Both the position numbers and the translations under genes were made by a program. A DNA stretch of 64,000 nt from contig CAXIPT010000001.1 of assembly GCA_964030475.1 (NCBI GenBank), positions 18,288,789 through 18,352,788 on the forward strand, written 5' to 3'. Below are positions 10,559-25,393 of the stretch, piece after piece; within the stretch, counting starts at the first letter, position 1; every line of letters starts with the position of its first letter. The notes beneath the pieces were generated by a model, which had not been told where the DNA came from, made no database searches, and saw only the letters and a program-made list of their open reading frames with translations. The stretch is from Tethya wilhelma. Lineage: Eukaryota > Porifera > Demospongiae > Tethyida > Tethyidae.

Positions 10559-12262
10559 TTAGTCCACTTGTTGTTCAACCTTCAATATGGCTGCATACAG
10601 CTGTGAGAACTGCGGACGTGCCTCGGGAATTTCATTCCAACAATCAAACATGATGTCATAAGTCTCTGGAGGGCAAAGGTCACTGGGATTCCTCAACCGT
10701 GACCCGTGTGGGATCATCGAGAGGACCTCCTGGTCGTTGTAGGTGTCATAGGGAAGACGGGCGTAGGAGAACACCTCCCAGCAGATGACCCCGAAGGACC
10801 AGATGTCGCTGTGGAGGGAGAAACTGGGCCCCTCCTCCGACTCCACAAGCAGCTCCGGGGGCATCCAGCGGATGGGGAGGAGCTGGGAGCCGTTGTCATA
10901 GTAATCACCGTTGTACAGGTCGTGACCTATGCCGAGGTCGGCGATCTTGACGGTGAGGTCCGATGAGACGAGGCAGTTCCTGGTGGCGAGGTCGCCGTGG
11001 ATGATCCTCTGGGAGAAGAGATAGGCCATGCCGTTGGCCACCTGGAGGACCATCTTGTGCATGTGCCGGGAGGAAAAGGGGTGTGGCTCACCGGGCTCAG
11101 GACAAGAACCAAGGAGGAACTTCTTCAGATCTCCCTGCATGTGAGATAGAAACCATGGCAACCAGACTCAGTGGGTAGGTTTGTATAGACTAGTACAAAT
11201 TTCAAGCCCATCAAATTTGGTTGGCTTGAAATTAATTTTGGCAAAATCGCATTTTAGCATGATTGGCAATTTTAAATTTGGCGATTTAGCTACGCATGCT
11301 GCATTGTTTATATAGTTCCACATGCGTATAAAACTGTTTGGCAAGTTTTAATTTGGAGATTTAAAAAATTCACCAATTCACCAAATTTACCCGCTATACG
11401 GTATGAGGTAATGATGATGTCATAGGTCACTGACAGAGACAACATTCTACCAAAACAGTCACTCCAACTTATACAATTGTTCTGCTGTGAGTACTATAAC
11501 TGTCAATAGTCTAGACAACAATAACTACATGTGATGTTTACAGCCACTGGAGGAGAGCCTCAACTGAGATGAATTATTGTCACACTAGTCATAAGTTTCA
11601 TTTTACATTAGACAAACCTAGGCAATTAATTTTACAAACACAATACTACTGCACAATGTGTGTCATAAGAGTAGAGGCATACTGGTAGTACTATCATATT
11701 ATATGGTTTGATAGCCCATTGGTGGGCATTAAATAGAGTAAGTATTTCATAATTTTTCACAGGCTCATTGCTATGTAGAATATTGAGATTATATGAGAAC
11801 TTTTTTACATTACAAAATTTGTACAGCATACAGGACATCCTAGCTCGAAGGCCTTCGTGAGCTGCAAACACGCCAAATTTGCTAAGTTTAAAAAAAGTGC
11901 TCAAATATTCTAAGTATTTCATGGTGGTAAGGAGACAGGTCAAGATCCAAACTGTCCTGTCCTGGTGTGCTGTCCTGTCCTGTCCTGAATATTGGTCTCA
12001 CCTGATCGAGGTACTCATAAATAATGTAGTACGGTTCCACCTCAGTGCACATGCCCAGGATACAGGCGATGTTAGGGAACTGCAGCTTCATCTGGTTAGC
12101 AAACTCCACGAGGGCCAGACCTGGGTCGATCATCTCCTCCTCCTCCTCATTGTGACCCAGGACCTTCACAGCCACCAGAGTCTTGTCCTGTCCTGCAACA
12201 AGACCACTGGCCACTCCCGTCAGGACAGGTCCAAACTCTCCTTCACCCATCACATCTCCAAG
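10559..12262 (-). CDS. ROR-like receptor tyrosine kinase domain (5' incomplete)
   Basis: Two clear minus-strand exons, 12002-12262 and 10559-11134, join in phase (YEYLDQ to GDLKKFLL) to give a nearly complete tyrosine kinase domain of about 278 residues with its stop. Visible motifs are the glycine loop GEGEFGPV, VAVKVL with the ATP lysine, the catalytic loop HGDLATRN, DLG in place of DFG, and DYYDNGSQLLPIRWMPPE. The DLG and double-Tyr/LLPIRWM segment is ROR-type. HRD is changed to HGD, and the usual alpha-C glutamate position appears to be Gln (EFANQM). A possible further exon ending at 12348 reads in phase, but it is weak. No ectodomain or membrane helix is present. An N at 12268, just upstream of the first exon, may hide the missing 5' exons. 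Catalytic competence is doubtful. Confidence 0.8.
11183..11403. mobile_element. MITE-like element, TACCGTATAGC family (copy 2)
   Basis: This AT-rich block lies in the kinase intron. Its right end (CCGCTATACGGTA, ending at 11403) is the reverse complement of the TACCGTATAGCGG terminus. The interior, read on the minus strand, matches the element at 22315-22496 (shared words include CAATCATGCTAAAATG and ATAAACAATGCAGC). The left boundary is approximate. No coding capacity. Confidence 0.6.
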
Positions 12263-12678
12263 CTAGANAAAGTGTACCAAGATTCAGAATTTATAATGTA
12301 CCGACCAAACAGACTGCGATTGCTACGGTAGACAAGCAGCAGCTCACCTTCAATGGCTTACATAGGAGTGGAGAGTTTGACAGCTTATGGTGTCACTTTT
12401 TGACTGGGTCTCTCACGTCGCAACCATCAACCCGAGATTAATTTCTCCTAATGATATTCATAGCAATTTAATTTACGCACTCCATTCTCACCGTAAATAC
12501 ACTTTAATGTTCTCTAAATAGCAGCAATAAGTAATATTTAAACCAACTAGCTCCACCCCTTCACAGTGCAGGGGTCCGGGTGGATACCCAGAGCACTGCA
12601 GCAGCTATATTATCTCCAGTATAAACACGATTTCCGGAGTTTTGTTGTTCTTTTTGCAGTGTAAGAGTTTGTTAAAAC
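12263..12678. other. Upstream interval of kinase and metacaspase genes, with N
   Basis: This holds the N at 12268, a possible small minus-strand kinase exon ending at 12348, and the promoter of the plus-strand C14 peptidase. If nothing is missing, the two genes are head-to-head here. If the N is a collapsed gap, kinase exons are lost. No TATA box is evident. Confidence 0.4.
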
Positions 12679-14417
12679 ATGGGAAATCTACCAAACAGCG
12701 TGGCTTCCACTCGATCGATAGCTCAGGCTCTCCCTCGTCCCTATTTCGGTCGCCTGCGGTCCATGTACGACACAGATCTCGAGAGCAGTTTTGTGATCGT
12801 GTCCAACGAGAGTGTAGACGTGCTCCAGTACGACCCCCAGCAGAGCTACATGGTTGCCTATGGCATTGACGTTCAGACCAGTCCTAATTACGACAAGAAT
12901 TCTCTGGGTGGTTCCACCGTAGTGGATGCCAAGCAGATCTCTCTTGCAGTCATTGACAAAGGAGTCCTTCCCAAGGATAATGTCAGGCTCTATGGTGCCT
13001 CCACCCACCCTGACCAGTGCAGTATGGCTGGCATGAAACAGAGCTTTCAAGAACAAGCTAAGAAAGTTGGGAAAGGAGGCCTCTTCATATTACACTTCTC
13101 TGGCCATGGGATACAAGTAGGTAAAGAATGGGGATTGGTACCGGCAGACTTTGATAAAACTCGCTCCACATTCCTCACTGGGCCTCTCTTCAATGATTGG
13201 CTGAACGAAGTCAGCTGCCCAGCCAAATACATCATTTTTGTCTTTGACTGCTGTTATGCTGGTGGTCTAGCTTCTGAGATGATGTCCGATGTCCTCAAGT
13301 TGCGACAAGGAGTGTTTGTCCTCTCTTCGTGTACAGCCTACGAAACGACTCTCAACATCGAGCAAATCGGTGAGTCCATCTTCTCCTACTTCCTCAGCTA
13401 TTCTATTCGAGCCAGCGCCATCTCACCAGGAGCACTCCCCATCGCAAGGATCTTTGATCAATGTTCCAAACTCTGCATAGCTCTCTCTTCCCTCATTGTT
13501 CAAGCTGATCCTAGTTATGGTCTAAAGCTGGGCATCATGAAGCCGCAGCTGAAGTACCATATCCCCGAACACATCCCCAACAAGAAACTGAGCCCAACGG
13601 ACTCCATCATGAGTTTTGACGAGGACATCACCTGCCCAGCATCTCTAGGGAGGTACGACTTTGTCATGAAGTACATCAGGATGTTGGATCTGAAGATGAT
13701 GCAGCTGGACGAACTGGCCACCATGTGGTTGGAGAACATCTCTGGCGGAAGGAAGAGCCCGCTACGCAAGTTGTCCAAAAAAGATGTGCTGAAACAGGAA
13801 GTGCTTGCAGCTGCTCTCGGCTCTGTTATGTGGAGCATTGCTTCCATTCAAGTGTGTCAGGATCAGGAAAATGCTCACCTCCCTGACATATTCTTGACGG
13901 CATTCCTCCATTCTGCTGTGGCATTTGACGCCACTCACAAGGCCCAGATCACCGAGGACCACCTCCTGGATGCCTTGGACTGGTACACCTCATCCATCAT
14001 TCACAACAATCTCCCTGGTGATGAACTCAACAAGCTGGCTGAGATGATCCGAACTGACATGGAGACTGAGATAGGGAAGGCCACTGCTGCTCCACTGGCA
14101 ACTGTCCTAGAGGAATCAACTGAACAAGAGAGCCCAATGAAAGCTATCAGAGTAAGTATTACAGACCACTGGCAATGGCATCACCTTTTGCTTGTCTCAA
14201 TGAAATGTTAAAATTGCTTGTGCAGCGAATTCGAGAAGAAGCAACTTTGAGGAGCAGCTCACCTAAAGTGGTGAAGGAAATGGTAAGTAGTTCTACACAA
14301 CATCTTGATTTCCTCTTCTCTGATGCATTATTCATGATACAGGGTTCAAAGGTCCCCCGATTGAATCGTTCAATCTCAAAGACTGACAAATGGCGGGTAC
14401 CACTCTCTGCGGACTGA
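12679..14417 (+). CDS. Metacaspase-like C14 cysteine peptidase
   Basis: Exons 12679-14151, 14226-14282 and 14343-14417 join in phase to give 534 residues. The N-terminal half has a caspase-hemoglobinase fold core. The strand-plus-histidine motif ILHFSGHG is followed by the strand-plus-cysteine motif FVFDCCYAGG, giving the His-Cys dyad. The SGHG/DCC(Y)AG form is that of metacaspases and orthocaspases, not the QACRG of animal caspases. There is no CARD, DED or death prodomain. A segment with VLSSCTAYETT follows, then about 250 helical residues without a recognised domain. The product is probably a cytosolic peptidase; by family one expects Arg/Lys rather than Asp specificity, but that is inference. 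The single long exon plus two tiny 3' exons could reflect a recent intron history. Confidence 0.75.
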
Positions 14418-14680
14418 CCGGCACACATCTCAACACAAACTGATCATGCATGCATGAAATTACATGTAAAAATTGAATCTATGTGAACTTCCTTTCTAAA
14501 ATTTTAGTGATGGAATTGTCTTGGTGCAATACAATCTGTAGTACTAGGCAACACACAATGGGGATAGCTATAGTACTATATGGCTATATATTATGACAAT
14601 AATAAATATCAAACACTCGACACAATATAACTCCAAAATCAGGGAACACACTGCTAGAGTAAAGTGTGACTAGCTAAGAG

Positions 14681-15487
14681 TTACTCCACCTTCTTTCCAT
14701 TAATGGAAGGTGACCTCTTCTTGCAATGTCTCTTGATGAAGAAGTCAGCAAAGAGGACCAGGTAGCTGCCATAAACGATCAGACCACATACAATCACTGA
14801 CTGAGTGACGTGACAAGTGCTTCCGCTCAAGAATTGGACAGTAGTGGTCGTCACGACAACCAAACCCATTAGGAACTGCACCATTTGAAGCAGAGTGATG
14901 GATGGCGCCACAAATGAAGGCATGGGTATCCGACTGGCCTTTAGTACATAGTAGGAGTACATGACAGAATGGACGGTAAAGTTCATTGCACAGAACCAGT
15001 GTGCCGGAGCACTCCACATGGCCAGGGACAGCCAGCTGTACAGACACACACTTACATGGTGCCACCAGTGGAGAAACTGGAGGGGCGTCTTACGAACAAC
15101 GATGAAAAATGTGTCACCAAACTCAACGATCTTTGAGAGGCAGAAGAGGAGGGACCAGAATGCCAGCCATGCCTTGGAGTGGATCTTTGTGAAGCAGACA
15201 CTGTGGATGAAGCCATTGTCTCTCATTGTCCTGACAAGATCAGGCACCATTGCAACTGTCCCTAACACACTGAACACTGCCAGGACTACATTCCAAATAG
15301 TGAGCAATGCTCTCAACTTGTAAGGAGGCCTGTCCTTCATCCACCATCTTCCCAGAGGCAACAGAGTGAGGTAGATGGCACAAGCTACCACAGGAATCTT
15401 CCAATTGGTTAGACACCACTTTGCAGCTGCTTCATTGGAGAAGTGCACATCCACTTCATCATACAGTTGTTGCAAAGAGAGGGACAT
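14681..15487 (-). CDS. ELOVL fatty acid elongase, intronless (copy A)
   Basis: A single 268-residue open frame with no introns. It has about seven hydrophobic segments, the elongase signature FGDTFFIVVRKTPLQFLHWW with the HxxHH histidine box (HWWHH), and a downstream HSVMYSYY motif. This is the condensing enzyme of very-long-chain fatty acid elongation, which joins malonyl-CoA to an acyl-CoA in the ER membrane. The HWWHH/VRK form resembles the ELOVL3/6 clade. The C-terminus is lysine-rich (KKRSPSINGKKVE), as expected for ER retention, though not a perfect KKxx. It is head-to-head with a second elongase 233 bases away, and the two proteins are clearly paralogous. Confidence 0.93.
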   Translation of the reverse strand: MSLSLQQLYDEVDVHFSNEAAAKWCLTNWKIPVVACAIYLTLLPLGRWWMKDRPPYKLRALLTIWNVVLAVFSVLGTVAMVPDLVRTMRDNGFIHSVCFTKIHSKAWLAFWSLLFCLSKIVEFGDTFFIVVRKTPLQFLHWWHHVSVCLYSWLSLAMWSAPAHWFCAMNFTVHSVMYSYYVLKASRIPMPSFVAPSITLLQMVQFLMGLVVVTTTTVQFLSGSTCHVTQSVIVCGLIVYGSYLVLFADFFIKRHCKKRSPSINGKKVE

Positions 15488-15720
15488 GGCTGGCTTAGCT
15501 GTGTTTCTAGCAGTTCAAAATCACCACCGTGCAGTCTTCCTGTGCCTTGCATGCTTTCTTGGGTGTGCACGTTGTCTGATCATGGCCAACTCCGCCCACG
15601 TATCTCAGAGGTCACTGAAAAGGTGACCTTGTGGTTTAGACCACACAAGACAGAGCAGTTGCGGTTCAAAACAATCCAGGAACTTGTGCGGTTTGAAAGG
15701 TGAAGGAGAAGGCAAAGAGA
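15488..15720. promoter_or_regulatory. Bidirectional promoter between the two ELOVL genes
   Basis: 233 bases separate the divergent start codons. It contains GATCATGGCC and CCGCCCAC words but no obvious TATA box. The arrangement implies shared control of the paralogous pair. Confidence 0.55.
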
Positions 15721-16545
15721 ATGGACGCCTTGCTGCAACCGCTCTATGATGACTTGGAGGCCAACTACACTCTGGACGTGTGGAGTGGCTTCTGCTCCAG
15801 GTACCTGTACGTTCCCTTTGCCAGCAGTGCTGTCTACCTGCTCCTCATCTATGTTGGAAGGAGAGCCATGCAAGACAGAGCTCCCCTCAAACTGAGGAGG
15901 GTATTGACGCTGTGGAATGCTGTCCTAGCTGCCTTCAGCATCCTAGGTACGTCAGTAATGGCACCATCACTCATAAAGAAACTAACACAGAACAAAGCAG
16001 GCATCAGCAATGGCATCTATGAGAGCGTGTGTTTCAGTGACATTGCCACCACTCCTTGGCTGGGACTGTGGGCTACTCTCTTTGTGCTCTCAAAACTGGT
16101 GGAGTATGGGGACACCTTCTTCATCGTGGTCCGCAAGACTCCTCTCAACTTCCTCCACTGGTACCACCACATCACGGTGCTGTGGTACAGCTGGTATGGC
16201 CTGGCCACAAGGAACGAGGCAGGACACTGGTTCTGTACGATGAACTTCTTCGTCCATTCTATAATGTACTCCTACTACACTGTGAAGTCGACTGGTGTGC
16301 GTGTCTCCTCCTCCATTGCTCAGCTTGTCACTATTCTGCAGCTGTCTCAGTTCTTTGTGGGTCTGGGTGTGATCCTGGCTGGCTGGGGTTACTACCTCAG
16401 TGAGTACCGTTGTGGCATGAACCGTAGACACCTCGTGACGGGCTTCATCATGTACGGGTCGTATCTGGTTCTCTTCATGAACTTCTTCTACCACAGATAC
16501 CTCAAGAAGAAGAGTGTGGCCACTGGACACCACAAGAAGGACTAA
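15721..16545 (+). CDS. ELOVL fatty acid elongase, intronless (copy B)
   Basis: An uninterrupted 274-residue frame. I chose the ATG at 15721, because the frame extends upstream only through a GTG. It carries YGDTFFIVVRKTPLNFLHWY with an HWYHH box, MNFFVHSIMYSYY, and several membrane segments. It aligns along its whole length with the neighbour at 14681-15487 (shared RRVLTLWNAVLAAFS-like and GSYLVLF segments). The role is the same, ER acyl-CoA elongation of the ELOVL3/6 type. The basic tail (KKKSVATGHHKKD) is compatible with ER retention. The inverted, intronless pair suggests duplication of an intronless, possibly retroposed, ancestor. Confidence 0.93.
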   Translation: MDALLQPLYDDLEANYTLDVWSGFCSRYLYVPFASSAVYLLLIYVGRRAMQDRAPLKLRRVLTLWNAVLAAFSILGTSVMAPSLIKKLTQNKAGISNGIYESVCFSDIATTPWLGLWATLFVLSKLVEYGDTFFIVVRKTPLNFLHWYHHITVLWYSWYGLATRNEAGHWFCTMNFFVHSIMYSYYTVKSTGVRVSSSIAQLVTILQLSQFFVGLGVILAGWGYYLSEYRCGMNRRHLVTGFIMYGSYLVLFMNFFYHRYLKKKSVATGHHKKD

Positions 16546-17016
16546 ATGAATGAATCACTCCAATATATATTAGTTATTTTATAAATCAAACTAGAGTAGA
16601 TTTTCAAACAAATTCCTTTCATATTTTAACTGCCACTCTGTGAATGGCAAAATAAATTGTGTGAATACTATATAATTTTTACAATTATTGTACAATAATT
16701 AATTTCCAGTATTGCACATGTGACTAGTTCACGTTGTAGAGCCAAGTTGCACCTTTTAGCATTAATAAAATGTCAATTATAGAATCAAACAAAAATTAAT
16801 GGTATAATAATTAATGATTGTGATTGTGAAATTTGAGTGAAACAAAGAATGTCATGAAAAGAGCTCGGGCATGACTGAGCAAAGCTACAAAATTATGGAT
16901 CAAATGACTATAAAAATTGATCGATGTAAATGATACCAATTGGACACACATAACACAAATCGTTAAGAGAAACCGGCAGCAGCAGTTGCTACACTTAGCT
17001 AGGGAGACCGGTGTTG
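16546..17016. other. Convergent intergenic region
   Basis: An AT-rich stretch between the 3' ends of ELOVL copy B and the PH-Btk gene, with AATAAA-like words near 16650. I see no gene or repeat in it. Confidence 0.5.
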
Positions 17017-19269
17017 CTACACATGGACCATGTTGGGGTTGGTGAGGGAGAACTTCGGCTCAATGACCGGCTTTGTCAAGGTGTGCATGCTGTGGCTGAA
17101 GCCTTTCAAGTGAGGTCGGAGGCGTGATTCAGTGGTGGGGACAGGATCGATGGAGCGTGACAGTGCAAAGGTCTTGCTGTGTTTGAGTCGTCCGAGGGAA
17201 TTGGTACCAGGTTGGACTGGCAGCCCGCTGGCACTGAGAGCCACGCCCCCTGAGGGGATGTAGTGAGTGCTGCCTGAGGGGATGGAATGTACGCTGCTGT
17301 GGAGGCTGTTGGAGTGAGGTGGGTGGAGCCTCTTATGTCGGGGAGGGGGGACAGGGGAGAGGGAGATACTGTGACCCTCGGCAGCAGGCTGTGGGGAACG
17401 ATCATGTGACTGCTGAGCCAACGGACTCTGTCTGAGTTTGGTAGGTGGTTTCTTCTCCAGCGAGAGCACTCCTCTGGAAGGAGGGATGGAGGCTCTTGAG
17501 AGGTTCAGGCCACTGCTCTCAGGGGCCACTTTGGAACGACTGTGCCATTTATCACTGACCTTTGAACTCTGCTGTGTGGTACAAGACTGGTCCAATTCAA
17601 CATTCGGGCTATAATTAGTGGGTGTGGTCTCAGTCACACTCACCCTCGTCAGTGTGATGCTAGCCACACCCACTGATAGTTCGTTGGAGACCTGGCTACT
17701 CCGTTGCGAAGAGGGCGTGTCCTCCAGTGCAAAAGACTCCACTCTGTTCGGAGGGTACAGCGTCAAATCAACACAGCTGTTGCTCAAGGTTGACCTCTGA
17801 CCTCCATCTCCCCCTGCACTGACTCTATTGGTACTGGCTAGTGAGCGTCGATCGAGAGTGGCAAAGGTGCCGGGGTTGGAACGGGCCCTCTTCCTGCCGC
17901 TGGTCTGACCCCCTGTGAGGGTGTCCCTGCGTCTCATTTGTGCGTAACGAGAGGAGCTGCGAGTGAGGAGATGGTAGGTGGGCTGACAGCCGAGGGAGGT
18001 CTTCCCCGCTTGCTTGCAGCAGGACCACTTCCCCTTGAGCAGGGCACCAGGGTGGTAGTGCATCAACATGTCCTTGTTGAAGTAACAAACTGTGTGCGTG
18101 TGTGGTGTGGTTTAGTAATAGCTATGTGGAGTAGAGCAACAACATCAGGTTGTTTTTAGAAACTGTATACTGCATTTCCTTAAACAACACAGATGGGCTC
18201 ATAACAACCACATACCTTGTCTCAATGTGGACACCCAGTCAGAGCACTCCCTCCGGTCAGTGGCAGTGACGTAGAGGGTCACAAACCCATTCTTCTTAGT
18301 CTGATACACAATCTGTGGTCACACACGACCAGTTCCAGGGTATAGGTGTGTGTGAGAGAGTGTGTGCATGAGAGAGAGTGTGTGTGAACATGGTGTTGAA
18401 TTGACACTATTTATTGCAAGCACAGAGATCAGCATTGATCTGTGGGCAGCAGGCAATCCCCAGGTGTTTTACCTACCAACCACAGTCAGCTAGCCAGCTA
18501 GCCAGCTAGTCAGTGAACACTACCACAAAGACCCCTTCACATGTAAACAAAATTGATACCCTCCACAAAATATGACTCCATTTCACACACAATACAGCTA
18601 GCTAGCCCACTCACACACAGTGGTGTTGGATTACATAGTATACTTTGTATGATCAATTCACATCACATAGCTGCATGCCAGGCTGTGGGAAAGTGTCACT
18701 CAATGAGAGAAGTGCAGGTCAGAGAAAACCACTCAGAATGGGTATCACCTTTCTCCCCATCACTGTAGCCTGTACTCCCCTTCCCCAGAGCCTGAGTACG
18801 AGGCTATGATCACTGAAACATGCAACGACTGGAAAACAATATCTTGACGAAACTATCCATGCATCTTAAAGCCTTTCACACCAATGTGGCACCCAATATG
18901 AAGACAACACATCCAGAGACGGTGTAACCTAAATGCCTCACTAACAAGTAAGACACCCAGTTGCCACTATTGCTGTCCCAGAGCCATGCACACAGTTAGT
19001 GGCTATTATAATGGAGGAATAATTGTTCCAGTGTATGCTCCAATCTCATTGGCCAGTGGTGGGGGCATTGCTAGGCAACCCAAGTGATTAGAGAGGGCAG
19101 TGATCAAGTGTCAGTCTCTGAATGGCCAAGTGGAGCGTCCAGATGGTGTTGGTACAATTGAACCATTGGAGACACAATAACTGGATATAGATAATTTATA
19201 TGTGCAGTGTTTGCTATCATGGTTAATGAGTGGAGGGGCTAGCTATTGGCTAGCAAGGGACACTTGACA

Positions 19270-19313
<44 letters not shown>

Positions 19314-20081
19314 ACTTACAACACTTGTCGGACACTATTTTGTTTAACAATCAACCACTAAACGTCAATTTTGTTGTTTCGTAGGAAAACTTGTCTCAGT
19401 TATTCAAACATTCTTGTCCCAAACAATATTATCTACGTTTTCACCACACAATGTGGTAGTGACCTTCCCAGGCCTCCCCCTCTACCACCACCACACACAC
19501 ACACACACACACACACAACTAGCTGCTCCTCTACAATGGCATTGCTGTTGATGATGTAGCATACAGGTAGGTTGACACTACACACCATAATAGATGCCAA
19601 CCAATGCCCTACATGCGCATTCATTGATGTGCATGTGTGAAATATACTGCACCTGGAAACTGTGAGCCAAATAGAAAGCAGACTCTTCTACGAACTCCAC
19701 TGCTTTTACACTCTCCAGTGTCACTCTGCCTTTCACTTGGCCTATCCTCTGGAAGGAGAGAGAGAGAGAAGATCAATAATGTGCACGCAAGGAACGTTGT
19801 TTGGTTTTGTGGTTTATTTCCATCACTTGTTCGTCTTCATGCATAAATTATCTCGGTCAACTTTTACTGTTTCCAAGACTTACATCCACCGTTCCGGAGT
19901 AGTAGGAGAGAGCCTGGTCCGTTAGAATGAACACTCTGTGTTTGTAGTTGGGCTTAGTAGTGAACCGAGAGATGCCCTGCGATCGTTTCCACAGTCCGCC
20001 AATCTTGACACCGCCAGCTCCGCTACCGCTGCCTTGCGGACGAGACAAGCTCACACTGTAACTGCTCTGAGAGCGATCCAT
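17017..20081 (-). CDS. PH domain plus Btk-type zinc motif protein, no kinase
   Basis: Four minus-strand exons join in phase: 19884-20081, 19653-19748, 18216-18312 and 17017-18089, giving 487 residues. Residues about 20-130 form a PH domain (GGLWKRSQG, YKHRVFILTDQALSYYSG, KGRVTLESVKAVEF, TLYVTATDRRECSDWV). A Btk motif follows immediately. It has His and three Cys spaced as in Tec kinases and GAP1-type RasGAPs (HYHPGALLKGKWSCC, then GC after eight residues). The remaining 330 residues are Ser/Thr/Pro/Arg-rich with no SH3, SH2, kinase, C2 or RasGAP domain. A phosphoinositide-binding membrane adaptor is the likely role. The PH-Btk module is normally attached to an enzyme, so this architecture is unusual. 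Introns are long and carry CA repeats (19268-19315, 19493-19518). Confidence 0.8.
19268..19315. repeat. (CA)n microsatellite
   Basis: A CA dinucleotide tract in an intron of the PH-Btk gene. A second short CA tract lies near 19493-19518. Confidence 0.9.
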
Positions 20082-20329
20082 AGCAATCAACTGTCAGCTA
20101 GAAACTTCTAAAAATACTCAGAAATTGTAGTAAAAAAGAATATGACACAGCGAAATACTGCATAATTATTTTATAAATGCCAGTCGTCTGCTGCACAGGA
20201 AGCTAAATCAGCATCGCGGTTTTCATTTGCCCACATCAAAGGACTTGCCAAATTACAAAAACCAATCTGCATACCACGAATTGCAAAGCACAAACACACA
20301 CACACAGAAACAGCTGGTGGATATGTGAG

Positions 20330-25312
<4,983 letters not shown>

Positions 25313-25393
25313 CTGGTAGCTTTCAGACTTTGGCTTGCTGAATTTGTCCACGTGGACAGAGTTCTAATTAATGCCCACCAAAACAAAGTTTAC
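25313..25393. promoter_or_regulatory. Bidirectional promoter, ERCC2 / MTHFS
   Basis: Only 81 bases separate the divergent ATG codons of ERCC2 and MTHFS. Transcription of each gene probably starts inside the other's 5' region. No core element is recognised. Confidence 0.55.

Noticed and set aside
15700..15720. Seven-residue longer start for ELOVL copy B
   Set aside because: The extension would begin at GTG. The ATG at 15721 gives the expected family N-terminus.
17825..18088. Alternative minus-strand frame over the Btk motif
   Set aside because: Only the frame entered from the acceptor at 18089 continues the PH domain and yields the His/Cys zinc pattern.
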